DNA of 64,000 nt from Desulfobacterium sp. (GTDB taxonomy: Bacteria; Desulfobacterota; Desulfobacteria; Desulfobacterales; Desulfobacteraceae), in contig JAQYWC010000065.1 of assembly GCA_030145245.1 (NCBI GenBank), positions 186,001-250,000 of the forward strand, given 5' to 3'. Position numbers and translations under genes: made by a program. The notes under the pieces are model-generated. The model made no database searches, was not told the DNA's origin, and saw only the letters and a program-made list of their open reading frames with translations. Of this stretch, positions 63,880 to 64,000 are shown one piece after another. The number at the start of each line of letters is the position of its first letter. Within the stretch, counting starts at the first letter, position 1.

Positions 63880-64000
63880 ATGAAAGAACCTTTATGAGTT
63901 GCAGATTTTAGCTTCTTAGCTCTGATTTTCGTGTTATTTGGGCAAGAGGATCAGAAAACGTTTTTGTTTCTGGCTTGTCCAGGTTATGGATTTATACATT
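63880..64000. other. Upstream region of the FapA-like operon
   Basis: The last 121 bases are AT-richer and non-coding as far as visible; they should contain the minus-strand promoter. No box pair could be chosen with confidence. Confidence 0.4.

Overview
The window reads like part of the chromosome of a strictly anaerobic, GC-rich Gram-negative bacterium, most likely a sulfate reducer of the Desulfobacterales (Desulfobacterota). This is inferred from gene content, not from a phylogenetic marker. The evidence is a 2-hydroxyacyl-CoA dehydratase-type operon with its archerase-like activator, a type-B succinate dehydrogenase/fumarate reductase, a Cys-rich double-ferredoxin protein, a fused CoA-transferase, lipoproteins and a TonB receptor (so an outer membrane). 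A biotin operon carrying its own fatty-acid-synthesis cassette also fits. No rRNA, tRNA or CRISPR array was seen.

Layout. 1-1822 is AT-rich accessory DNA: a partial gene, a truncated exported ORF and decayed IS21-type remnants including an istB fragment. 1819-8570 holds a beta-lactamase-fold lipid-exported protein, a nucleotide-transporter-like carrier, an unknown protein, two overlapping convergent lipoproteins and a spermidine-synthase-like protein. 8682-12031 is sdhCAB. 12484-21321 is the biotin locus. A nine-gene operon (bioB, hotdog, ketoreductase, ACP, nitroreductase, ketosynthase, hotdog, bioF, bioD) diverges from birA-bioA across a perfect BirA-type operator. 21396-24054 has tag, a MarR remnant and arsR-acr3. 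24060-28166 is a MarR-controlled 2-hydroxyacyl-CoA dehydratase-like operon. 28509-34508 has a glutamine synthetase and a glycine-betaine-type ABC operon with two tandem binding proteins. 35372-38180 is queDECF (preQ1 synthesis). 38441-42532 has a CoA-transferase, a MerR-like regulator and a ferredoxin-like protein.

42538-54384 is a signalling block, AT-richer in its left half. It has a GGDEF/sigma-54-activator pseudogene, a two-sensor-plus-MFS fusion protein, a DUF1611 protein, two solitary ABC-type binding proteins, a SpoIIE-type phosphatase, an RsbW-like kinase, a STAS antagonist and a chemoreceptor. 54844-58868 has a solitary acyltransferase and a TonB receptor behind a structured leader and terminator. 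58842-63879 has two tandem FapA-like giants and a small coupled ORF.

The most interesting system is the biotin operon. It contains no recognisable bioC, bioH, bioG, bioW, bioI or bioZ, but does have a dedicated ACP, ketosynthase, ketoreductase, a possible reductase, and two hotdog proteins that each hold half of a FabZ active site. Together they could build pimeloyl-ACP with a heterodimeric dehydratase. Second is the sensor-MFS fusion beside a complete partner-switching module and permease-less binding proteins.
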